From assembly GCA_032718565.1 (NCBI GenBank), contig JAVGVS010000164.1, positions 1 through 64,000 of the forward strand: a DNA stretch of 64,000 nucleotides. Reading direction: 5' to 3'. This document shows, in pieces, positions 1-10,396 of this stretch. A program made the translations under genes and the position numbers. The notes beneath the pieces are model-generated. The model was given only the letters and a program-made list of their open reading frames with translations, was not told the origin of the DNA and searched no databases. How positions within the stretch are numbered: the first letter of the stretch is position 1; each line of letters begins with the position of its first letter. This stretch comes from Distichodus sexfasciatus (Eukaryota; Chordata; Actinopteri; Characiformes; Distichodontidae).

Positions 1-1131
1 TGACGTGCAGCAGCGCTCCACTGCCCGGATCACTCGCTGGAGGGCTTTCTGGTCCTGAACACAGCTGTTCCCGTACCAGGACAAAATGTTCTGTGTAATG
101 ATGCTCTCCACAGCACCAGAGTAGAAGGCTTTCAGGATAGCAGGGGAAACCCGAAACTTTCTCAGCTTCCGAAGGTGATACAGACGCTGCTTTGCCTTCT
201 TGACTTGAACATTGATATGTTCAGCCCATGTCAGGTCCTCAGAGATGTAAACGCCAAGGTACTTGAACGAACACACCTTTTCCACCGGAGCACCGTTGAT
301 GGAGAGGGGTCTGTAGTTGCGCTGTCCCCGGCTGAAGTCCACCACCAGCTCTTTCGTCTTGCTGACGTTCAGCTGGAGGCAGTTTTCCTGGCACCAGAGT
401 GCCAGGTTCTCCACCTCGTCCACGTAGGCCGTCTCATCGTTGTTGGAGATTGACCCCAACACCACTGTGTCGTCTGCAAACTTGACAATATTGTTGGAGT
501 CATGAGCGGCCACACAGTCCGAAGTGTATAGTGAGTACAACAGCGGAGAGAGTACACACCCCTGAGGAGCTCCTGTGCTGGTGTTTAGAGCGGTAGGCAA
601 ACTGGAGTGAGTCTATGGTGCTTGGGATGGAGGAGGAGATGATGTGCTTGATCAGTCTTTCAAACACCTTCATAACTACCGATGTCAGTGCAAGAGGGCG
701 GTAGTTCTTGGGCACGGGGACAGTGGCGGATTTCTTGAAGCAGGTGGCTGGTAGTAGTAGCCATCTGGCTAACCTCGAAGCGGGCGTAGAACGCGTTCAG
801 CTCGTTGGCAAATGCGGAGTCGGCGCCAATCGTCGCGGTGTCTTTAGCTTTATAGTCCGTAATAGTGTGCAGTCCATGCCACAAGCTTCGTGCGTCACCC
901 TGATGAAATTGCGATTTGATTCGCTGTTTGAAATTGCGCTTGCAAACTCGAATCCGGGGGCGAAGTTCGTAGGAGACCGCTTTAAATCTCCAGTAGTGTT
1001 CTACTGTCATAGGTAACTAACCCCGGTGACTTTTGTGCACAAGAAGTAGAAAAAAACAAATAAATAACATAAAACGAGCACAGTCTGTACGGAGCGGTCG
1101 GGAAGGCGTCTGGACGTGGCCGCGCCATCTT
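1..1131 (-). mobile_element. Rex1/L2-like LINE fragment with two internal deletions
   Basis: Read on the minus strand, the sequence near 1131 starts with AAGATGGCG, a common 5' end of fish LINEs, followed by a T-rich leader and the peptide VTYDSRTLLEI. A short frameshifted jump (about 970-1010) then leads to RPRIRVCKRNFKQRIKSQF, KNYRPLALTSVVMKVFERLI and DSLQFAYRS, typical of the linker and reverse-transcriptase N-terminus of these elements. At about 590-600 the reading jumps from QFAYRS to the TGAPQGCVLSP-type motif, so the RT core between them, including the first catalytic aspartate region, is missing. The FADDTVV motif follows near 455-480, then the thumb and C-terminal region continues to the window edge. 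The copy is dead: endonuclease and part of the RT are deleted and frames are broken. Class is secure; Rex1/Babar versus L2 is inference. Confidence 0.8.
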
Positions 1132-1715
1132 CGAGAGAAATACACAATGCCAAGTAGGCGTTACTTTTCGGACGTCGAGTTACCGGAGTTGTTACATGTT
1201 ACATTTTACGAGTTACATTTTATTTATTTAAATTTGCAAAGAAAATTTGTTATGAAAATAACACTTTATGCTCAACTTTGGCAAATGTTAACTGATTTTC
1301 AAAATTCATTTCAGTTGCATTCAGTACTAAATTCTCTGGAAATTCATCAGGAAAGTCATTTCTTTTATACAGATACAGGTTCCTAATTAAAATTCTCTCC
1401 TGAGAGCTAAAGACCATCTTGTGGGTTTCTAGCTACAATAATGCAGTGTTTACAATATTGTCATCTGCTGCCATCAGCAACAAACAGACACAGTTGTCAT
1501 AGTAACCAGTATTTTAAATAAGTAAAATGGCCTTGTTGTTGTGTCCAAAATCCAAACGTATTTGCTTGTTGTGCAGGAGCGGCAGGGTTTCACACGCTGT
1601 TGTAGAGACATGTATGTACAATAATAATCACTTTTTGATGTAAATTTAATTCTGAATAAACAGTGAAAGGTTTACAGAACTTACCTTAACCCTTTTTGAC
1701 TCACATTGAATTTAA
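1132..1715. other. Unassigned AT-rich intronic sequence
   Basis: No exon-like reading frame or recognisable repeat. Base composition is AT-rich, with T-rich patches around 1190-1260. Confidence 0.4.
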
Positions 1716-1934
1716 GTGAGTGAGTGTCATTGTGAACACACCTCAGCACCACAACCACATCTGACCTCTGCAGTTGACCCATCCATGAAGGAGCAGTGGG
1801 CAGCTTTTTGTGGAGCAGTGCTTGGGGACCTTGTTCAAGAGTACCTCAGTGGTAATGTTACTGTTCCACGATTTGAACCGTTGACCATCTGATCACGGGT
1901 TCAACTCCCTAACCATTACACTACCAACTGCCCC
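1716..1934 (-). mobile_element. tRNA-derived SINE, family A
   Basis: This is the first of eight copies in the window. Read on the minus strand the family begins with GGGGCAGTTGGTAGCGTAAT, a tRNA-like head with an A-box-like TGGTAGCG and a B-box-like GGTTCGAATCC. A body follows with GGTAAAGGTACCACTGAGGT, CCCCAAGCACTGCTCCCCGG and GGAGCAGTGG in reverse. It ends in GTTCACAATGACA plus a short TCAC-type tail. In this copy the B box region is altered and the body has a small duplication of the GGTTCAA stretch. Full length is about 220-250 bp. Family membership rests on alignment by eye to the copies at 7594, 24113, 25066, 35451, 46603, 51966 and 58038. Confidence 0.75.
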
Positions 1935-1959
1935 AGGTAGTGTCAGTACTACTAACACC

Positions 1960-2765
1960 AAATTCAAATTCAAATGTATTTATATAGCGCTCTTAACAAC
2001 AGTCATCGTCACAAAGCACTTTACATATAACCGGCCTAAACCCCCCAACAAGCAAGCCTGAGGCACAATGGCAAGAAACACTCCCTCTAATAGGAAGAAA
2101 CCTTGAGAGGAACCAAGACTCGGAGGGGGACCCCATCCTCCTCTGGGCGACCGGGCGCACGAACATTTAATGTACAACAAGCAATAGATCAAGATGAGTT
2201 GTTAGTTATTTAAACAAGCAAAGATACAAAAATAGTCCAAGGGATATTTCGAATCCCGGGTTGTTGATGGGCCACTTGCAGGACCCTCTCAGCAACATTA
2301 AGCTGAAATTAGTTCAGTATTGTGCTGCTAAGTCAGTAGACGTCCATAGGGTCCAATCCCAGTTGGTTTCATGATGATGTCCCCATGGAGTCCTGGTGCG
2401 GGTTCAGTGGGTCAGGATCAGCTCGGGAGGGTTGACAAGGTCAAGCGTCAGCTCAGGACATCTCAGGGACTCCTGGTGAGTTCGGTTGATCAGCGTCAGC
2501 TTGGTAGGGTCGAGATGGTCAGTGTCAGCTCGGGGCATCTCCAAAGAGTCCCGGTGAGGGTTCTGTCAGCCAAGCGCCATCCCGGGATCAGCTCGGGAAC
2601 AGCTCGGAAAAAGAAGAAGAGAGAGGAGAAAGTTAAGTGCCCTAACCTAACCTCCGGCAATGCTAGAGTAGCTATGGCAGCCTAGCTAAGAAGGGAGAGC
2701 TGGAAGGTAACACAGACATGAGGGCTTCCAGGGCTCTTGGCATCACACCACTGCCCAAACCATCA
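1960..2765 (-). mobile_element. LINE 3' end, copy 1 (ATTGAAT-tailed family)
   Basis: On the minus strand this runs through a 3' untranslated region and ends with AGCGCTATATAAATACATTT and an AATTTGAATTT tail at 1960, a simple-repeat 3' tail typical of non-LTR retrotransposons. It is highly similar to 21578-22300, including the AACCTTGAGAGGAACC and GCAGGACCCTCTCAGCAAC segments and the same GCTCGGGA-rich degenerate repeats at 2390-2600. The second copy also retains the end of the RT reading frame, which identifies the family as a LINE. No coding sequence survives here. Confidence 0.75.
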
Positions 2766-4235
2766 CACATCATCACAGGTGAGTGAGAAGAACATTTACA
2801 CAGCATGTCTTGGTCTTGTGCAGAGTTTAGTTGGATGTTGTGCAGTCAGAGCGTGATTGAGCAGCTGGAGTTTTAGGATGAGTTCTTATTAGACATTCCT
2901 TATTCCTCATCCATAAGTGATGGCAGTGTTGGTGACGGTCTGCAGTGCAGCTCCTCAACGACGCTGATCGTGGCCTTAATGAGAGCCGTGAGCTCAACGG
3001 GACATCTTCAGATGAAGTCTCGCTAGTTGTGTTCTCAGCCATCTGGACAGAGAGCAGCAGCGATTCAACTGGTTTGAGATGCAGCATTAATGAAGAGCTG
3101 GACGTGCTGCTGCCGTGCGCCGCTGAATTAGCCCGAGACGGTTTAATAAAGTTTCAGGCGCCAAACTGAAGCAGATTTCTCGAGTAGATTTCAAGTTTTA
3201 ATGATGGCTGAGATTAGTTCTTTCCTTTAAAAGTGCGCCTTTGATTTCTACCTCTTCTTGCTGGTGTTACTACTTTTTTGCAGCTTCAAAGCGGCCGTGA
3301 GGAGATTAGTCTGCTCTGTCTTAGAGCTAGGTGAGTTGACTTTGGGGTTCTGGTTTGATTTTGGCTCTAGTGGACACGGGTTCATCAAGTGCTGATATTT
3401 ATGAGATTACCGACAATCCTCCTCCTCGGCTGGACGTGATCTCTTTGTGAATTAAGGCATGTGAATAATTTCTCCTACTTTGTCGTTATCTAAATACAAC
3501 TCAACAGGAAGGAGCTGATTAGAGGTGCAGAGTTGCTACGCCAGTGTTTTCTTCCCATAAAAGTTATTCTGTTGTACTGGACCATCTGCTGAAGGATATC
3601 TCATCTATTAATGCAACATGGCAATTACCAATTAGCTCCATTATTACACGCTCCGATAACATTTCAATATAATGAGTCTGATTAGGCCTTTATCTGGATG
3701 AAAGACTCAATTTTCTACAAGAGCCCATAGATTCTCTTGTTGAAGGAGGAAGACTCATTGAATGTTAATTAAAATGGAACAGCAATTTTTCCTCCCGTTT
3801 TATACGAATGTACATCAGTTCAGATCTCGGGGGGGGCGGTATATCCGTTATCCCTGTGCCCACATTTCATAATTCAATTTACACTGTTTTATACCAGATA
3901 TGACAATGTGTCTTTACGTCTGGCTGATCATAAGTTGCTGATTGCAGCAGAAACTGCTTCCGTCACTCCGGTGCCGTTGGCCTCTTTTCTGCACTTGTCT
4001 TTGAGCGCTGCGTACAGGCCCATTGATTGCGAGAAGTCGATTTTGAAATCTTCGTCAGCACAAAATGCGGAGGACGGTCGGTTTTGGAGGCGGTGGAGGA
4101 GCAGCACATGTGAGCGCAGGAGTTTCCTCCTGTAGGTGCCTGAATGGGAGTTGAAGTTTTTGGCTGCAGCAGGTTTTAGCGTTTCTGCCTGCGGAGCATT
4201 TCTGCGATTACACTGCTGTCCTCTGGGTGTTTGGG

Positions 4236-4236
<1 letters not shown>
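2766..4236. other. Unassigned intronic sequence
   Basis: No gene seen. The stretch 3540-3780 is AT-rich and repeat-poor with several TAAT cores, so a regulatory role is possible but unsupported. A G run lies near 3829. Confidence 0.35.
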
Positions 4237-4237
<1 letters not shown>

Positions 4238-4275
<38 letters not shown>

Positions 4276-4320
4276 CCTCTCTCTCTCTCTCTCTCTCTTC
4301 CTCCCTTTTCATCTCTCTCT
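4238..4320. repeat. (CT)n microsatellite
   Basis: About 80 bp of CT dinucleotides with C- and T-run interruptions. Confidence 0.97.
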
Positions 4321-4727
4321 CATGGCTGTGCTGTGCTGGTACTGAAGGTCCAATCGAAGCCTGATTGAGTGATAATCCATGGCGGTTCTGGCTGAGCTCG
4401 AGCTGCAGCTTTCTGTCTGTTCTGCCTGATCTGGTCAGTTAGAGGGACTTCCAACTCCATAAACACACACACAGTACGCAGACTTCAGTAATGCTGCGGT
4501 TTGAGGAATTGCTCCTAGTCATGTCTTTCTGCAGATACACATTATGTCTCAGTCAAACTTTAAACTCAAGTAAGAATTTAACTGAGTAAAAACAGGCAAA
4601 AATGTGTAATGTAATGATTTCAGTTGAATTTTGCTATTATTCAGGTCCTGAAGTATTGCTTTAATCTTAACTCTTTGAAACTTGTGCCAGACTTCTTATA
4701 TATATAGAAACACGTCTTTATTAATTT

Positions 4728-5145
4728 GGTATCCATCTGGATACAGAATAAATTATTTGATAACAAAAAATACTATTGGTTACTTTCTAACATTATAGAA
4801 TGGAAAAATATTTTCTGATCAATTTCAAAGTTTTTGGTAACTTTGAGTCAGTAACTTCAGTCAGTGAGTTTGATAACTTGGACTCATTCTGGAGTATAAA
4901 ATAAGCAGCTTTTGGGCTTTCTGGGAAATAAGTACATTTCCCACAATCCCCCAGTGTGCGACACGGGACGCTTCACAATTGTGCACCCGAAATACGTTAG
5001 AAATGATGTACAAATATCTGTATAGTGAATGCTGCACGTGAGTTGAATGTTGGTTGTTTTTTTCAGCTAAAATATGAGTTTTGTCTGTAATAAAGGGGAA
5101 GATCTGACTGAACTTGTGGCGTTTCGTATAAGAACCGCGAGCGCT
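4728..5145. repeat. Dispersed repeat family C, copy 1
   Basis: This is highly similar to 44435-44812: both share CCATCTGGATACAGAATAAA, ATTTCCCACAATCCCCC, CAGCTAAAATATG and AAAGGGGAAGATCTGACTGA in the same order. A weaker inverted copy lies at about 33730-33930. The minus-strand open frame across it is conserved only because the repeat is. Class is unknown; a non-autonomous DNA transposon is likely. Confidence 0.7.
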
Positions 5146-5150
5146 CAAAC

Positions 5151-6535
5151 TCACTTGCGTGTGTGATTACACAGCTGACCGGCGAGCTGCATAATCAACA
5201 TTCTAATAAGACGGCTATCAAAGTGGGCTGTCCAACATTTCTACACCTGCCTGCTGATAACATCACTTTGTAGACAGTGAGTTGCATCACAGCTAGAGTC
5301 CAATGGACGGAAATCGGTCGTAGTGACGAGAACTCTGCCTGTATTTTAGACCCCTTTCTGCAGCAGGTTGCAGGTAGCGAGAGGACGAAAACGAGAGGGC
5401 GTGTCAGACGATGCCTCGCTTCGGTTTGGCTTTAATCATGCGGGCGCGGGCTAATCCAGTCAGGCACGTGCTCGTTGCAGTTCTCGTTAGCGTCATCACA
5501 TCCTGTTTTGGTCGTGTTTAAAAGTCTTTTAGTTGAAAACCGAAATCGCATTTTTGGCCATTTTTACCTGATATTCTGGGTTTATATAATACTATAATAT
5601 ATACCGTGTGTGTGTGTGTGTGTGTGTATTAATGTTATTATGAATGGCCAGTAACCTGCAGTGTAATATGAATGAGTGCAACATCTTTTCTCTTTATTGC
5701 GTACTATGTTGTTGCTCATTCCTACATAACGTTGCACTAGGTTGGAGCAGTTGAAGTTTACTGTAGCTACAGTGATCATAAAGTCTTTCTCTTTAGATTC
5801 AGATGAAGAAAAGCAGCTTATTACTTACTGTTCCTGTGTTCTAACATGACGTGTGAGTATGTAGAGGTTATCTGTATTGTGGTGCATGTTTCCCACCTGT
5901 GTGCACGTCCAACTCGCCAAGTGTACAGTTGTCATCATCATGAAAAGCTTGGTTTCATTTGCCAGAAATATTAAACCAGTTAAATCATATTCTTTTCCTC
6001 AACCCCAATCATGAATATAAACTGAGGGAAATGTTCTGTGGGGAAAAGAGAAAGATTATTATAAGTATGTGCTGCGTGTAGCGTGTGTACAGCCGCGCTG
6101 CATTTGGCGATGTCTGCTCCGGTTCCCGAGGCGTTGACATTTAAGATTTGTGTCATACTTTGGGCCCTTGTGTACGTGATCGAACTTGAAATATCGGTCC
6201 TCGCTGAGTGACTCTTATGCGGCTCGGAACGGCGCGTGAAGCCGAGATCCGGGTGAAGAAGAGCTGCAGTGTTCATATCCATCTCTCCGTCCCGCTCACT
6301 CTCTCCCACATCCATCACCTCACCGCTCTACACGTGGACTCCATTGTGTTGCTGGTGATTCATAACAGTTTGTCAGGCACCTGAATTTATAAGGTTATCT
6401 GGAGATGTGTGATTTATGGCTGGTGTGTGCTGGTAGTTTAGTTAACACTCCAGCCACTCGTCTCCGTCTCCATCAACCAGCACGCCAGGCAGAGAAATAA
6501 TGTCCATCCACTAGCCGTCAACATCAGGCTTTATC
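5151..6535. other. Unassigned intronic sequence with a (GT)n run
   Basis: No gene seen. A GT dinucleotide run lies at about 5605-5628. 5980-6320 is moderately GC-rich and repeat-poor. Confidence 0.4.
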
Positions 6536-6690
6536 ATTTACATTACAGTTATGGGATTCTAGCTGCTCTCATCCAGAGTGATATCCATCTGTTAATTACA
6601 GGGTCAGTCTCACTGCAGCAGCGTGGGGTTGAGCATCATGTTCAGGGACAGGGTGGTGGTAGGATTGAAACCCACCTCATCACCACCCCT
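6536..6690 (-). mobile_element. V-SINE-like remnant, family B
   Basis: On the minus strand this is a degraded member of the second SINE family. In better copies (19576-19767) that family reads: tRNA-like head, GGTTGTGGGTTCAAATCC-type B box, CTGAGCAAGACCCTTAACCC, AATTAGGAAATGGAAGTTG, GGATAAGAGCGTCTGCTAAA, then a TAAATGTA tail. The TAATTA, GAGTGATATCC (for GGATAAGAGC) and GGATTGAAACCC elements are recognisable in reverse. Confidence 0.55.
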
Positions 6691-6697
6691 ATTGTTT

Positions 6698-6803
6698 TAT
6701 CAAGTTTACTTCTACAAAATACTCAGTAATTCTGTTCCAGTTCTGAGCCAAATCCTTGTGTAGTTCATAGTTGGAAAATAAAAGACAAATTGCAGCATGT
6801 CCC
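6698..6803. repeat. Dispersed repeat, paired with 7941-8053
   Basis: AGTTTACTTCTACAAAAT, AATTCTGTTC and GTAGTTCA followed by AAAGACAAAT recur in the same order at 7941-8053. It is short, of unknown class, and possibly the end of a non-autonomous DNA element. Confidence 0.5.
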
Positions 6804-6882
6804 AGCCCAGGATTTGAACCAGTAACCCTCAGATAACAGCAGTAACTAAGCTTAACTCATCAGCCATAACGTTATGATCAGA

Positions 6883-7040
6883 GGTGGCAATCCCGGTCCT
6901 GGACGTTATCCATCCTACCTGGTGAGTCTCTTCTGGTGAGTATCTACGAGAGACCAGGTGTGAATGTTCTGAAATCAAGTAGGATAGAAAACCTGCTGGA
7001 TTCTGGCCCTCGAGGAACGGACTTGCCCAAACCTGATGTA
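6883..7040. mobile_element. MITE-like element with imperfect terminal inverted repeats
   Basis: The left end AGGTGGCAATCCCGGTCCTG is an imperfect inverted match of the right end CTGGCCCTCGAGGAACGG plus ACTTGCCCAAACCT. The layout, with GGTCCTGGA at one end and its complement-like counterpart at the other, is a common fish hAT-derived MITE design. No coding capacity. Confidence 0.55.
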
Positions 7041-7109
7041 AGTAAATAAGCATCAGTCATTAAGCGTTGTCGCTCTGGGGTGTGTTTCCCAAAAGCATAG
7101 TTGCTAACT

Positions 7110-7224
7110 ATATTAGCAACTAACATAGTGTACATTAACTAACATAGTGTACATTAGCAACTAACATAGTGTACATTAACTAACATAGTGTACATTAACT
7201 AAGATAGTGTACATTAACTAACTA
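7110..7224. repeat. Minisatellite, about 19-24 bp unit
   Basis: The unit CTAACATAGTGTACATTAA and the variant with TTAGCAA repeat about five to six times. The upstream flank (7078-7110, TTTCCCAAAAGCATAGTTGC) resembles a MITE terminus, so the array may have grown from the end of a small element. Confidence 0.85.
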
Positions 7225-7392
7225 AATGTGACAAGTGTCATCAAATAAAAATGTAGTGGAGTAAAAAGTACTTTACTAACCCTAGAAATACTGTAGTCAA
7301 GTAGCGTGACAGCAATCAGTGTGAATAGTGTTCAGTCCAACAATAATAATACTCAAGTACAAAGAGTCAATAACACCAACATTGTGCTGATA

Positions 7393-7940
7393 TTTTTACA
7401 CCGATCAGCCATATCATTATGACCAGTAGAGGTGAAGTGAACAGCCTCAACTACCTGTTACCATGGCACCTGGCAGAGAGTGGGATATATCAGGCAGCCA
7501 GTGAACATTTTCTTCTTGAAGTTGAACTGTTGGAAGCATGAAAATGAGCAAGTGTAAGAACTTGAGCAACTTTGATGAGGGATAAATAGTGAAAGTTGTA
7601 CAATTGTCATTGTTTACACTCCACAGTACAGCACAGAGTGCACCACAACCACGTGACCTGTGCATTTCACTCATTCATGAAGGAGCAGTGGACAGCTAAC
7701 ATGGGCAGCAGCCGGGGAGCAGTGCTTGGGGCCGGTACCTTTCTCATGAGTACCTCAGTGGTACCTTTACCGGTCCGGTGACCGTCCACTCACGGTGCGA
7801 ATACCCGAACCGTTACGCTACCAACTGCCCCTACATAGTGAATATGGCTAGACGACTGCGTGTGATGTTCCCACTCCGTTATGGGAGTCAGCACCTTCCA
7901 AAAAGTGGTTCCAGGAAGGAAAACTGGTGAACAAGCTTTT
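7393..7940 (+). mobile_element. Tc1/mariner fragment interrupted by a SINE
   Basis: 7393-7593 (CACCGATCAGCCATATCATT, then GCAAGTGTAAGAACTTGAGC) and 7843-7940 (ATGGCTAGACGACTGCG, then AAAAGTGGTTCCAGGAAGG) are consecutive parts of a well-known fish Tc1-like element covering the 5' end and the start of the transposase DNA-binding region. They are separated by the SINE at 7594-7834. A different part of the same family is at 12005-12285. Both are decayed and non-coding. Confidence 0.7.
7594..7834 (-). mobile_element. SINE family A copy with 8-bp target duplication
   Basis: This is a near-full-length copy on the minus strand, with the GGGGCAGTTGGTAGCG head at 7834 and the GACAATT end near 7605. 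The host sequence ATAGTGAA occurs immediately before (7586-7593) and after (7835-7842), a clean target-site duplication inside the Tc1 fragment. Confidence 0.85.
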
Positions 7941-8053
7941 ATACAGTTTACTTCAACAAAATGAGTGACTAAGCTCATTAATTCTGTTCTGGTCCCGAAC
8001 CAAACTCTCACGTAGTTCAAAGTGGGAAGATAAAGGACAAATCATAGCATGTG
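7941..8053. repeat. Dispersed repeat, paired with 6698-6803
   Basis: Same family and orientation as 6698-6803; directly abuts the right-hand piece of the Tc1 fragment. Confidence 0.5.
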
Positions 8054-8129
8054 CCACCCTTTTGTTGTTTTCATTATGCGGAAGCCCCTCGTCGTACCCG
8101 ACCCCGACCTCACCCCCCCTCCTCCGCCT

Positions 8130-8560
8130 GCACTTTCCCAGAGATGCTGCTGATTCCAATCAAAGCAGATTGTTGGAGAAGCTTCGGGGCTGGACTGTTC
8201 TCCTGCTGCAGATAAGAGCTCGGCTGTTTGAGTCCCGCTGCCCGCTGACCTTCACTGTCCCGGAATTATTCATGCTAAACACCCTCCCTCCCTCGGTTTC
8301 TCTTCTTGCAACGCGCTGTCCTACAAGAGGGTGGGGGGACAACAACAGGCAAGGGGGAGGAGTCACGGAGGGGGGAGCTGTCACCATGGCAAAGCCCCCA
8401 TGTAAGTCATTTTATTACCAGCATGAATCTGAACCCCGAGCGAGGGCGGGGGCCGGCCAGGCTGAGCCGAGACGGGAATGCTAATGCGCTCGGCCAATCA
8501 ATGTGCAGCTCCAATGCTCAATAGGAGTGATCAAGAGAACTGCACACTAGCCGTGGGCCC
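8130..8560. other. Repeat-poor block, candidate conserved non-coding element
   Basis: No recognisable repeats, balanced composition, and motifs such as GGAATTATTCATGC, GCTAATGCGC and GGCCAATCAATG. Open frames here lack splice-site context and homology. Enhancer status is inference only. Confidence 0.3.
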
Positions 8561-9649
8561 GATGCCGGGGCAGAACACCGCCCCATCCAATTTGGACGGA
8601 TTTACGGCTGGTTTCTGGTTGCTCCGTCGCAGCTGCTCATGTCAGCATCTTTCACACACACAAGGGAGAGAGAGACGTGTGCGGTAAACTCTGACGTTGC
8701 CGGAGGAATAAAACCCTCGGAGAACGGTTTTGGGTTTAGTGTGTGGTCAGAACGAGCGTGTAATGAAGGCGCCGGGGAGAGACGAGTTTGATGGCTGTAT
8801 TCGGGCACAAACACAACCGGCTCTGGCAGATGGCCCATTCGGCCATTTATCCTTTTATTTTAAGACATTTGAAGGCTTATAACAGTCAATTCTGAGAGCT
8901 TTAGACCCGGTAGAAGTGGTGCTGTGATTGGTGAGGCCGCTTTCTATAGCACTTGCCCTAAAATAAAAAGTAAAAGTCCATAACGCCATGTCCCATGTGT
9001 CCTTCTACTCTGAAAAAATGAGTCATTTTAATTAAGAAAATAATACATTTATTTAATCTAATAAAATAACAAAGTTAAAAGCTGATCTGACATTCTCACT
9101 GAATCAACTCTTTAACCTCGAATGTTAAAGCTTTGAATCAATGCAAGAGCAAAGACTCCTGTTCATTTGCATTGAAAACTAATAACTGACTGAAAACAAG
9201 TTCTTAAATTAACGTAATATGTTACAGCATTTATATTTCTCTTTTGAACAGTAATAACCATGCTACATCTATAAAAGCAGTAAGGTTTTCAGAGGCACAA
9301 TCAAACATGTTTGTGGGTTTCCAGCCAGCTAAGGAAACTCTGCCAGCTCCTGACTAGAGCCTGATATATTGGTTAGAAAACGCTAGGGCAGTATACACTA
9401 AACTGAAGATGGTGTACATGGACTAAAACAAGATGATGCAGAATAAACATTAACATTCCTGAATGCAGTGACGTCCAAAAATATCTGACATAAAAAGAGC
9501 AAGGAAAATTGACAATATGATGCAAAATGATTAGTTTATACCAAGGAAAATGTAGAAAAGTCATTTTACTGAGCTGTATAAAGTGCTTTATAGTAATGGC
9601 TAGTGAGGACTTTACACATACATATAGTGCATATTTTGGAGTTCTTAAA
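8561..9649. other. Unassigned intronic sequence
   Basis: No gene or clear repeat. 9000-9260 is AT-rich. Confidence 0.35.
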
Positions 9650-9721
9650 GGTCTTATATTCTACACTTTATCACCAAGTTAAACCAGGTCTATGAGCTCC
9701 ACTAAACATGTCTCTGCAGTA

Positions 9722-10293
9722 ATCAAGTTTCTTTTTCAACAACTTACAGTCATGAGGCAACACAAATTAAACGTATTATGAATTCTAATTGGGACATTAT
9801 AGAAAGTGATAGTACTCATGGAACAATTTTTCCAGAAAAACCTTTGATTAGTTATTGGCATCCGCCAACTATAAGAAATAAGGTAGTACGTAGTTATCTT
9901 CCGGCCCCTGAAAATAAAACATGGCTTGATTCTCTAACTGGTAATTTTAAGTGTGGAAATTGTAAACATTGTGATAATATGGTGAGAACAAATAATTTTA
10001 CTGATGCAGTTTCTGATAAAGTGTATCCAGTTGAGTCCTTCATTAATTGTAATTCTTCACATGTAATATATAGGTTAGAATGTGAGTGTGGACTCTTTTA
10101 TATTGGTCAAACAAAAAGAAAATTACGTTTAAGAGTGTCTGAACATAAATATGCTATTCGCTCAAAAAATATGTTATATCCTATGGCAAGACATTACAAT
10201 GAAGCTGGTCATGCTAGTGAGAGCTCCCTTAAGGTGATTGGAATTGAATCCATCCCATGGAGGAGGAAAGTTCTAGCCACTCCCACTGATTAA
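9722..10293 (+). pseudogene. GIY-YIG endonuclease domain of a Penelope-like element (C-terminal fragment)
   Basis: The frame is open from the insertion boundary (FSTTYSHEATQIKRIM precedes the first ATG at 9778) to the TAA after 10293. It encodes the RT-to-endonuclease connector (PLISYWHPPTIRNKVVRSYL), a cysteine cluster CGNCKHC and a GIY-YIG domain. In the endonuclease, VIYRLECECGLFYIG supplies the paired GIY and YIG strands, QTKRKLRLRVSEHK supplies the conserved Arg and His, and ARHYNEAGH follows. In intact elements this domain nicks target DNA and sits after the reverse transcriptase, which is absent here. The usual C-terminal tail after the endonuclease core looks shortened (ends KVLATPTD). 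No frameshift or stop lies inside the 190 codons, so the copy is fairly young or by chance intact. Expression as a protein is unlikely. Confidence 0.85.
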
Positions 10294-10349
10294 CCAGCTG
10301 CTTGTGATTGCCTACTGATTGTTTAAGAATACTTGTTTGAACTTGTGAT

Positions 10350-10396
10350 GTGTATCCTGAAGAAGGCTGTGTATGCCGAAACGCGTAGATCTACAC
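10350..10396 (+). ncRNA. Hammerhead-ribozyme-like motif in the Penelope-like 3' region
   Basis: Core CTGAAGA (10357) and GAAAC (10378) flank a stem GGC/GCC with a 7-nt loop. GTGTATC (10350-10356) can pair with GATCTACAC (10388-10396) as stem I with a 2-nt bulge. GAAAC-GC-GTA gives a minimal stem III with a predicted cleavage position after A10387. An extra A between the CTGAAGA core and stem II departs from the consensus, so activity is uncertain. Penelope-like elements are known to carry hammerhead motifs. Confidence 0.5.

Noticed and set aside
175..1010. Plus-strand frames over the first kilobase
   Set aside because: Antisense shadows of the minus-strand LINE.
7225..7345. Possible hAT subterminal fragment (AAATGTAGTGGAGTAAAAAG)
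   Set aside because: Resembles the 62763-63607 type but has no terminus or duplication; too short to call.
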